The notes beneath the pieces were generated by a model that worked only from the letters and a program-made list of their open reading frames with translations, had not been told where the DNA came from and searched no databases. Source: a virus. From it: DNA of 23,275 nt. Position 1 is the stretch's first letter; each line of letters begins with the position of its first letter. A program made the translations under genes and the position numbers. The stretch is from positions 1 through 23,275 of the IMG/VR virus record IMGVR_UViG_3300034102_001550; one strand, written 5' to 3'. This document shows, one piece after another, positions 16,871 to 23,275 of this stretch.

Positions 16871-19800
16871 TTAGTAAGTGGTTGATACCATAGAATTGAT
16901 GCTTGCGCCTACTTCAGATGCTGTGATAGCAGTAACTATTTCTATATCATCTACTGTAGCTGCGCTGATTAATATTTCATCGGATCGGCTTTGTATTTCA
17001 AAAAGACTGCCAAATGATTGAGCAGGTTGTCTTGGCACAATAACTATGTTGGCAAGATCCGGTGCTACAGTGTTTAAGATATATGTGGTCAATTCGCCCA
17101 TATAGAACCTATCACCGAAGTCCCAATTGTTAATATCAAAGAAATTGTTAATAGCAGTAATTACTCGAACTTTGAGATCGTTGTCGTTGATCGACCGACT
17201 TTGATTTTTTACAACTTTAAATACTGCCTGTAACTGCGGCTCTGCTTTAGCGCCAAATAAAATTTTGTATTTTACAGGATGATATATGATATCATCACTG
17301 ATACTTTTAATTGATGCTAACGCTGTGCCAAAGGTAGTCCTTAGTGCTTCGCTGGTGGGTGCTACAGGTTCTATATCTGTTCCACCTGTGAGATATGTTC
17401 TATAACTTTCGTCGTAACTTCTAATCAACAAATAGATGTCAATGATATTACTGGTCGACGGATCTATTCTTCTGTCTACGCTGGCGTTGTGAATATATTG
17501 GAATTTTAAATTTCTTCGACCAATCGTAGCTGTGTACTCGTTAGAGATAATCAATGTGTTAGTAGTGCGGTCGACTCGTTTTACTATATCTTCGGCAGAG
17601 TCATAAAAATATATCAACTGCTGATCGGGGTAGGTCACAGTGTCATTAAAATCAATTCCTGCTTCTTTTGGTCTAATTAGAATTAGATCTGTTGAGTTGT
17701 CTATCAAAGTACGAATTTTTGTTCCGTATATGTCGTTTGATGATAGGAAGAATAAAAAATTTAAATCCTGATTTAGACCAACAATGTTTTCAAATGCTTC
17801 TGGATTATCTATAACCCCGTCGTCGTCCGAATCTCTAAAACTTAATTTAATTTCAGTAGTGCTTTCGTAACCATCATCAAATTTTATTGTATCGCTGACT
17901 TCAAACGGCACATCTTGTTTTAATTGAGTGATGAAATCTTTTGAAGTGTTGATTCCTAACACTTTAATTTGATCCTTAACCACTGCACCTACTTGATCGT
18001 TGTAGCGTTTTTCGTTGCTATCGAAATAGAATCGATTTTGGTTCACACTTCCAAAAATATAAGACTGTTTTCTAATTCTAACTGTGTAACTGTCGGGCTG
18101 TTTTACAAACGCCACTATCCACGAACTATCAATATTAGTGTTAGTAGTGTCTCCGGCTTTGCCTAATGTAAAATCATTTGTGAGATTTAAATTGCTAGAC
18201 GTTATCAATTTCCATTGAGATTCTGTAATTTCATATCGAAGTGCAAAAGTTTGATTATCGAATACTTGGTTGACAATTTCAGTCTCTAGGGCTACGGGCA
18301 AATCGCTGACAAATCTCGGTACTATACGCTGAGCAATAGCGCCAGTCGGAACAGGTTCGTTGAGAGTTATTGGACCTAGACCTTTAACATAACTACCGTC
18401 GCCTGTAACTTTGACGATCTTTGTCCAGATATATTCTGTTTGTTCAGCATCGGCAGCATTGGCTATTACTAATTTGCCTTTTTTAAATCTGTAACCTGTT
18501 GGTGGAACAAACTTCACGGCCGCATTAACTAACGCATATTTCAAGTTACTTGTAGAATAACTGCCCACTCTAAGTTGAGAATTATCTATGATATTTTTAA
18601 AATAGCCTGTACTGGTGGCTGTGGTAACTGATTGCCATGTTGTGTTAACATCTGTAAACAGTATCTTATCAAAGTTTGTAAAATAAAAATTATAAACTTC
18701 AGCTTCGGTGAATACTGGCTCTATTCTGCGCCTTATGAAATTAATAATGTCTATTCTGCTGGTAAATTTAAATGACAGTATAGATTCATCTTGTTGTTTA
18801 TAAATGTATCCGTCATCTCCGAACACATTTATACTGCTGTATTTTCCAGTAGCATCAAGAATATCGAAATTTCTGCTGATGCCGCTGGATGTTCTGTTCA
18901 CTGCTTTAATTTTTACAATGTTCTGTGATCCCAGTAATGGTGCAAGATTATAATCTTCCGCTGTGATCATTCTATTCTGAGTGTAATAAACCGCAGGAGC
19001 ATTGGCACGAATATTATCAATGTCTTCTGATGCAGCTGAATTTGCCACAGTGCTCTGTAAAGCTAAACCTATAGTCAGCGTGTGCTCAACATTATTTTTG
19101 TTTCTGTACAACACAGAAATATTAATACCTCTTAATTCATTAGGGTATATTGTGTATGACAACCCATTGCTGGTTCTATAAAATACTCTGAAAGCCCCTT
19201 GAGGTAGATTGCCATAGACGCCATCTGCAAACACAAGATCGATATTATCATTTTCTTTAGTATTAATAGCATAGATATTACGTATGTCTTGAGTGACACT
19301 GTTGTAGGCAATATTGTTACCTACCAGTGATGACACTTTGGTCCATTCTTCTATTTGGGCACCTAATGAATTTAAAGAAAATAACCATACATCGTCATTG
19401 TTGATGTTGCCTGCATCGACAGCAATTTTTTCATTAGTGGTTGGCACATCAATTGTGAAGTCTGCTAATTCTAATGTACCTTGTTTAAACTGCACAAAGA
19501 ATCCTGTGTTAACACTGCCTGGACCGGATCCATCGTTTCTATAGATAAATCCCATTTGATTGCCGGGCACAGGTGGCTCTTCGTAGATGTTTTCGCTGTT
19601 TTTAAAAGCGGTGCTAACTATCTCAAAGCTCACGCCTCTGCTGGCCACAGTCTTGGTAAAGGAGAACAACGGAACATCAGTGGTCACTGTACGAAATCTA
19701 TACTGTTCTGTAGGGATGCCCTGAATAGTAGCAGAGCCTTGGCTACGACCAAATTCTGTGTTGTCTGCCATGGCAGAATTTAATACAGTGAGAAACTGTT

Positions 19801-20260
19801 CTAACCAGTTGGCATTGGTAGGGTCGTTCCAAGTTATTAACTGTTGTGCAAGATTTTTTCCGTTGCTGTCTATAATAGTATCAGTGGTCGATACTGTTGT
19901 AAACTTCAATAAACCGCTGGCTGCAACTGTACGTTTAGCATTGTAACTAAGCATGCGAGCGATACGTAATACGCTTTCTTTAGTCTCGGCTAATTCAATA
20001 AAATTTTCGCGGCTGGCAAGATCTATACGGAATGCCAGACTTTGACCTAGAAATGCCACAGCATCTATCAGTGCCATATACTCTGACGATTCTATATAGT
20101 CATTAAAGTCTTCTGGATAGTTTTCACGAAGATATGTGATAATAACTCTTCGCAGGTTTTCAAAGTCGTAGCTGCGGAAATCAGCGTTTCTAAACGTCTG
20201 ATAGATCCGAGTCCAATCTTGATTTAGTATGAGATTGTTTTGTCTGCTGGTTGTGGTCAT
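16871..20260 (-). CDS. Baseplate wedge protein, T4 gp6-like (Baseplate_J family), enlarged
   Basis: gp6 forms the continuous inner ring of wedge dimers around the hub. This 1129-residue protein is well above the 660 of T4 gp6. Its helical N-terminus (ADFRSYDFENLRRVIITYL, then YMALIDAVAFLGQSLAFRID, SRENFIELAETKESVLRIA) matches the usual gp6 opening. The family core is visible: FADGVYGNLPQG near 341, a YRTSNG strand, and ASEDIDNIRANAP...NRMITAEDYN near 409-437, the T4 counterpart being 'GDPEDIERIRELGT...RCVTATDYD'. The C-terminal part near 993-1120 (LKVRVITAINNFFDINNWDFGDRFYMGEL) matches the wedge end. The extra length lies between, about 450-990, and includes a full EF-hand-type loop at 810-821. 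AAGGGT lies about ten bases before the ATG, in the 29-base gap after the gp25-like gene. The stop is one base before the giant gene's ATG. Confidence 0.9.
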   Translation of the reverse strand: MTTTSRQNNLILNQDWTRIYQTFRNADFRSYDFENLRRVIITYLRENYPEDFNDYIESSEYMALIDAVAFLGQSLAFRIDLASRENFIELAETKESVLRIARMLSYNAKRTVAASGLLKFTTVSTTDTIIDSNGKNLAQQLITWNDPTNANWLEQFLTVLNSAMADNTEFGRSQGSATIQGIPTEQYRFRTVTTDVPLFSFTKTVASRGVSFEIVSTAFKNSENIYEEPPVPGNQMGFIYRNDGSGPGSVNTGFFVQFKQGTLELADFTIDVPTTNEKIAVDAGNINNDDVWLFSLNSLGAQIEEWTKVSSLVGNNIAYNSVTQDIRNIYAINTKENDNIDLVFADGVYGNLPQGAFRVFYRTSNGLSYTIYPNELRGINISVLYRNKNNVEHTLTIGLALQSTVANSAASEDIDNIRANAPAVYYTQNRMITAEDYNLAPLLGSQNIVKIKAVNRTSSGISRNFDILDATGKYSSINVFGDDGYIYKQQDESILSFKFTSRIDIINFIRRRIEPVFTEAEVYNFYFTNFDKILFTDVNTTWQSVTTATSTGYFKNIIDNSQLRVGSYSTSNLKYALVNAAVKFVPPTGYRFKKGKLVIANAADAEQTEYIWTKIVKVTGDGSYVKGLGPITLNEPVPTGAIAQRIVPRFVSDLPVALETEIVNQVFDNQTFALRYEITESQWKLITSSNLNLTNDFTLGKAGDTTNTNIDSSWIVAFVKQPDSYTVRIRKQSYIFGSVNQNRFYFDSNEKRYNDQVGAVVKDQIKVLGINTSKDFITQLKQDVPFEVSDTIKFDDGYESTTEIKLSFRDSDDDGVIDNPEAFENIVGLNQDLNFLFFLSSNDIYGTKIRTLIDNSTDLILIRPKEAGIDFNDTVTYPDQQLIYFYDSAEDIVKRVDRTTNTLIISNEYTATIGRRNLKFQYIHNASVDRRIDPSTSNIIDIYLLIRSYDESYRTYLTGGTDIEPVAPTSEALRTTFGTALASIKSISDDIIYHPVKYKILFGAKAEPQLQAVFKVVKNQSRSINDNDLKVRVITAINNFFDINNWDFGDRFYMGELTTYILNTVAPDLANIVIVPRQPAQSFGSLFEIQSRSDEILISAATVDDIEIVTAITASEVGASINSMVSTTY
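17798..17833 (-). other. EF-hand-type calcium loop within the gp6-like protein
   Basis: The twelve codons encode DSDDDGVIDNPE, with Asp at loop positions 1, 3, 5 and 9, Gly at 6 and Glu at 12, the canonical calcium-binding spacing. The flanks are beta-like, not clearly helical, so this may be a single dockerin- or thrombospondin-type loop and not a paired EF-hand. Confidence 0.6.
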
Positions 20261-20289
20261 ACCAATATTTACCCTTAAAAATAAACTGC

Positions 20290-20727
20290 TTAGTTAATTA
20301 CACTATTGTTTTTGTCAAAGTTCATGGTCATACGTTCTGTAATATTAAACGGAATATACACTAAGTCTGCCTGTATACGCATGCCCTGGTCTGTGCTGTC
20401 TATGTTAATTTCAGTGACTGCAAATCTAGGATCGTAGTTTATGATAGCTTCTACATCCTTGGCTATAATTTCTTTTACATCGGGTGTAAATGGCTCAAAC
20501 AACATGTCCCAGATCACTGTGCCAAATTCTGGGTTTTCCAACTTTTCACCTTTGCGGATATAAAAATGATTGATCAAATCCTGCTTGACAAGGTTAATGT
20601 CGTAGAGTTTAAAATTCTTATTAGCTTCTTTAGAGCTAAATCCTTTGTAGGTGAATTGCCCTTGATTCTGAGTCACTGTAGCAGAACGCTGTGCTGCTGT
20701 TTGTTGATTGTATAGTCTTGTGGCCAT
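20290..20727 (-). CDS. Baseplate wedge protein / sheath initiator, T4 gp25-like (TssE family)
   Basis: gp25 joins the inner wedge to the first ring of the tail sheath. This 145-residue protein is close to T4 gp25 (132). After a polar N-terminal extension of about 35 residues, the family pattern appears: FKLYDINLVKQDLINHFYIR, then RKGEKLENPEFGTVIWDMLF at 58-77, then a helix, then DPR at 99-101, where gp25 and TssE proteins usually have EPR. A beta segment (VTEINIDSTDQGMRIQADLV) and YIPFNITERMTMNF end the protein. The gene starts two bases after the spike stop codon. Its AGGA site, ten bases upstream, lies within the last codons of the spike gene, which suggests coupled translation. Together with gp6 and the spike it forms the standard inner-baseplate cluster. 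Confidence 0.92.
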   Translation of the reverse strand: MATRLYNQQTAAQRSATVTQNQGQFTYKGFSSKEANKNFKLYDINLVKQDLINHFYIRKGEKLENPEFGTVIWDMLFEPFTPDVKEIIAKDVEAIINYDPRFAVTEINIDSTDQGMRIQADLVYIPFNITERMTMNFDKNNSVIN

Positions 20728-20729
20728 AA

Positions 20730-22325
20730 TTAAGTATTCCTATCCGTTTTATCCGGTGTCAATAAGTCCGGTGCTCTATGCTCATGCAATGCCCAAGGTT
20801 CATGCATAGGTATGCGCTTCATGAAGCTTTTCACAATGCCGGCTTGGTACCGCTTGTCCCAACCGGCTGCTGTGCTGGTAGCTGGATTGTCTCTGAGATC
20901 ATACGGCTTCACAAAATCAGCGGCCGCAGCAGTTTCTGCATTATTCGGACCATTGAAATTGATCTTAGTACCGTTGAGTTTAACTTCAGCACCACTGCCA
21001 AGATTTATGTCTGAAGTAGAGCTGATCTTAGTTTCTGCTCCGGACGCAATGTCTAAATCGTTGTTAGTAGATATCTTGGTCTTGGCTCCTACTAATATGT
21101 CAAGATTAGCACCCACTGTGAGTTTGGCATCTGCATTAACTAGAAACTCCATGTCAGTGGCTATTTCCACATGCCACTTACCCGATTCGGTTCTCATGTT
21201 GATATTTCTGCCTGCTTCTAAATTTATATCTCGAGCAGCACGTATGTTAAGATCCTGTTGAGTATGCACACTGATGCTGTCTTCAGCAAATATATCTATT
21301 TTGCCGTTACTGGTTAATTCAATCCATGCTGTGCCTCGAGCATTCGCTATGTAGATCAAGTCTTCTGAATTGTGCATCAGGATCTGGTGACCAGTTCTAG
21401 TACGAACTCTAAAATATTCACTGGCTGGAATCGTCGGAGATCCTGTGTCGCCTTTTCGTTGATTAGCAGGATCTAATAAATCGATATATTTTACCGGTCC
21501 TTCAGCAGCAGATTTTTCTCTGTGGAATCTATCATTGCCGTCATCCATAACCAACTGTGTGCCACCTAGTCTACTCACTGGCACAGTGGCTACACTGTCT
21601 GCCTTGCCTATCTGTTGTTTTTTTGCACTGGCTCTGCGATCAAGAGGACCGGGTGTACTGATACCAAATACCATGCTAGGAGCTTCTCGCCTTGGCGATG
21701 AAGTTGTGAATCCTCTAACATCATCCTCTAACAATCCTTGTTCAAGGAATCGATCTGCTATGGGGTGTACTACTCTAGGATATTTTTCTGGATCAATTTC
21801 TTGTGTTTCACCATTAATACGTTTGTTGACTTCTGCTACTGGCAGCGGCAAGGTGGTGTTTCCGTATCGTTTTTTATCTTCGGCATCTAGGCTGTTTACT
21901 GTACTGCCAGCTATAGCTGGTACCATGTGATTAATGTTAATACCCGGTACACAAGCAAACCAATAGCCTGCTGCAGGATCGCCGTTTACAAACAGCACCA
22001 ATACGTTGACGCCCACGTCTGGTGGTACAAACCACATACCGTATGATTTTTGTGTGTCGCTGAATCCGTCAATGGTCGATTTTGTTCCATCGTTATTTCC
22101 CATAAACTCAAATGGAGTGTAACCGAAAAACGGAGATGCGTATTTTACAATGAAAGTCTGACTGTCATCTCCCGCAGCGTTGGCTTGATCTTTTAGCAGA
22201 GTAACTTCAATTGATCCCATAAAAGATGGGTCAAGATGGCTGATAACTCTAGCGATATAAATGCCAGTGGTAAGCCCACCACTTCTGTCTGCGCCGTCGA
22301 CTGACGATCTGGATAATTCTGCCAT
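20730..22325 (-). CDS. Baseplate central spike, T4 gp5-like, without lysozyme domain
   Basis: This 531-residue protein would form the trimeric membrane-piercing needle under the tail tube. Residues about 20-140 are the gp5 OB-fold: IYIARVISHLDPSFMGSIEV, KYASPFFGYTPFEF, SYGMWFVPPDVGVNVLVLF, GDPAAGYWFACVP. A linker follows, then the entry to the beta-helix: GGTQLVMDDGNDRF near 255, RVRTRTGHQILMHNSEDLIY and ARGTAWIELTSNGKIDIFA near 310-345. The needle region to about 465 has short repeats such as DLNIRAARDINLEAGRNINM, DLDIASGAETKISSTSDINL and GSGAEVKLNGTKINF. T4 gp5 (575 aa) carries a lysozyme between OB-fold and helix; none is visible here. The C-terminus ends with IPMHEPWALHEHRAPDL, His-rich with HEH at 514-516. 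AGGA lies eight bases before the ATG, which overlaps the upstream TAA by one base (TAATG). Confidence 0.92.
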   Translation of the reverse strand: MAELSRSSVDGADRSGGLTTGIYIARVISHLDPSFMGSIEVTLLKDQANAAGDDSQTFIVKYASPFFGYTPFEFMGNNDGTKSTIDGFSDTQKSYGMWFVPPDVGVNVLVLFVNGDPAAGYWFACVPGININHMVPAIAGSTVNSLDAEDKKRYGNTTLPLPVAEVNKRINGETQEIDPEKYPRVVHPIADRFLEQGLLEDDVRGFTTSSPRREAPSMVFGISTPGPLDRRASAKKQQIGKADSVATVPVSRLGGTQLVMDDGNDRFHREKSAAEGPVKYIDLLDPANQRKGDTGSPTIPASEYFRVRTRTGHQILMHNSEDLIYIANARGTAWIELTSNGKIDIFAEDSISVHTQQDLNIRAARDINLEAGRNINMRTESGKWHVEIATDMEFLVNADAKLTVGANLDILVGAKTKISTNNDLDIASGAETKISSTSDINLGSGAEVKLNGTKINFNGPNNAETAAAADFVKPYDLRDNPATSTAAGWDKRYQAGIVKSFMKRIPMHEPWALHEHRAPDLLTPDKTDRNT

Positions 22326-23275
22326 TAATTTTGTCCTAAGTCTCTGTAATATCTAAATCCCACCACCCGAGTGGGTTGGTTAGATGTAGTTGTTGTGGCT
22401 CGTTGGCCGTTGGTAGCTGTGCTGGTATTTGTATTTGCGTTGGTGCCGGTTACATTTGTAGCGGTGCTGTTATCAATCGGAGATGTTTTAGGTGGTTCTT
22501 TGTCACCTATTTCAACAGCAGGAGTGGATGCTTTGTCTACCACAGATGCTTTGTCTCCGGTTACAGTTTCATTAACTTCTGGTCCTTGCGGGCCTGGCAT
22601 TCTTATACATTTTAGTTTCTGTTTCCAGTTGCCGTCATTGAATTGATTCTCGCAGCTGACGATCCTATATATACCGCCAAATGGGCTTTCTTTACCTGCA
22701 ACTGAAAAGTCATATAATCCTGTTAAAGTGTTGACATCTGCAGGAGTTCGCAATGATATGTAGATATAGACGTTGCCACTTTCATAGTTCATAGTCCCGT
22801 CGTCGGTAATCTGAGCAGTTGGGCTTGGTGCGCCTGTGAAATAGTTAGACATACCCGAATCTACTAACCAATAAGGATCGCCTAAAACTTCAAGATTAAT
22901 AGTTACCATGTCTGCACTACTGCCGCTGATAAATGCATCTTGAAAATTTTCAGCTACGTTCTGTTCTACACTTTTATTTTCCGTTCCGCCTTTATATCCC
23001 TTCAGCAGTCTAGGATCACGTTTAGGTCTAGCCCGTCCTGTTTGTGCTGACTGCACTTCTGTGGCCTGACCTTTACCTGCTTTAGTAGAAGAAGGTCGTA
23101 CTTCTGCTGCTTTTTGATCTTGGTTGCCGGTGTTTGCAGCTTCTGCTTCTGGTTTAGGATTAGCCCCTGCATAGAATAAATTATTAATTTCGATATTAAA
23201 ACTGAGAATATCAACATTTTGTCCCGTATAGATGTACTGGTATTCTTTAACTACATCTTTCATTAGTTCAGCATA
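22325..23275 (-). CDS. Probable baseplate hub-associated structural protein, C-terminal part
   Basis: The frame is open to the window edge; four further codons (Y-A-E-L) precede the first Met at 23263, which has no ribosome binding site. The true start is therefore probably outside. The visible 316 codons begin with a folded segment (VVKEYQYIYTGQNVDILSFN, INNLFY), then a charged, Ala/Gln/Lys-rich linker near 35-90. A second folded part follows: ADMVTINLEVLGDPYWLVDS, NVYIYISLRTPADVNT, and FGGIYRIVSCENQFNDGNWK leading to KQKLKCIRMPG. The tail is a Thr/Asn/Ala low-complexity stretch (GTNANTNTSTATNGQRATTT) ending RVVGFRYYRDLGQN. The 'GGIY.IV...N.F..G...Q.L..IR' element resembles the end of hub or tail proteins that thread with spike proteins. 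A gp27-type partner of the spike is possible because the gene is immediately upstream and overlaps it, but sequence alone does not prove it. Confidence 0.7.
   Translation of the reverse strand, partial: YAELMKDVVKEYQYIYTGQNVDILSFNIEINNLFYAGANPKPEAEAANTGNQDQKAAEVRPSSTKAGKGQATEVQSAQTGRARPKRDPRLLKGYKGGTENKSVEQNVAENFQDAFISGSSADMVTINLEVLGDPYWLVDSGMSNYFTGAPSPTAQITDDGTMNYESGNVYIYISLRTPADVNTLTGLYDFSVAGKESPFGGIYRIVSCENQFNDGNWKQKLKCIRMPGPQGPEVNETVTGDKASVVDKASTPAVEIGDKEPPKTSPIDNSTATNVTGTNANTNTSTATNGQRATTTTSNQPTRVVGFRYYRDLGQN

Noticed and set aside
20261-20289. Terminator or promoter in the 29-base gap before the gp6-like gene
   Set aside because: No inverted repeat with a T-run and no promoter-like element; only a ribosome binding site is seen.
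16871-22325. Type VI secretion, tailocin or extracellular contractile injection system instead of a phage
   Set aside because: gp25- and spike-like proteins occur there too, but the T4 order of spike, gp25 and gp6, a collar-domain fibre and a very large baseplate protein fit a complete phage better. The window alone cannot exclude it fully because no capsid gene is present.
22325-23263. Treating the Met at 23263 as a true gene start
   Set aside because: No Shine-Dalgarno sequence precedes it and the frame stays open to the window edge, so it is more likely an internal Met.
1-23275. tRNA genes, CRISPR arrays, insertion sequences, attachment sites
   Set aside because: None visible by eye on either strand; coding density leaves no room outside the genes.

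Overview
The window is part of the tail and baseplate module of a contractile-tailed bacteriophage (Caudoviricetes, myovirus type) with a T4-like baseplate plan. The DNA looks AT-rich. All genes lie on the minus strand, so transcription runs from base 23275 towards base 1. They are packed end to end: the longest gap between coding regions is 29 bases, and several start and stop codons overlap or nearly touch. No tRNA, CRISPR array, integrase, insertion sequence or bacterial gene was seen. The host cannot be named from this sequence. The protein styles recall T4-superfamily phages of aquatic bacteria, but that is an impression from memory and was not searched.

In transcription order, the first gene is the 3' part of a probable baseplate hub-associated protein (22325-23275). 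It is followed by a gp5-like central spike with an OB-fold and a beta-helix but no lysozyme domain (20730-22325), a gp25/TssE-like wedge protein or sheath initiator (20290-20727), and an enlarged gp6-like wedge protein of the Baseplate_J family (16871-20260). Next comes a single 4660-residue giant protein (2887-16869), which fills 60% of the window and occupies the place where T4 carries gene 7. After it come a 216-residue structural protein of unknown function (2208-2858), a 705-residue tail fibre with a T4 gp12-like collar domain (88-2205), and the first 24 codons of another probable fibre (1-74).

Together these genes would build the central spike, the inner wedge, a very large outer-baseplate protein and receptor-binding fibres. 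The giant protein is the most unusual element. It appears to combine a long N-terminal scaffold, a six-repeat FG-GAP-like beta-propeller, seven short aromatic modules resembling the CBM5/12 chitin-binding fold (two inside propeller blades and one between blades), glycine-rich beta repeats, and a C-terminal string of fibre-like beta modules. This suggests that glycan binding is built into the baseplate itself and is not confined to separate fibres.

Expression is probably polycistronic. Most genes have a purine-rich Shine-Dalgarno sequence inside the end of the preceding gene. The giant gene has none and probably depends on translational coupling to the gp6-like gene. A weak T4-late-like promoter candidate lies just upstream of the 216-residue gene. 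There is no non-coding stretch over 300 bases.
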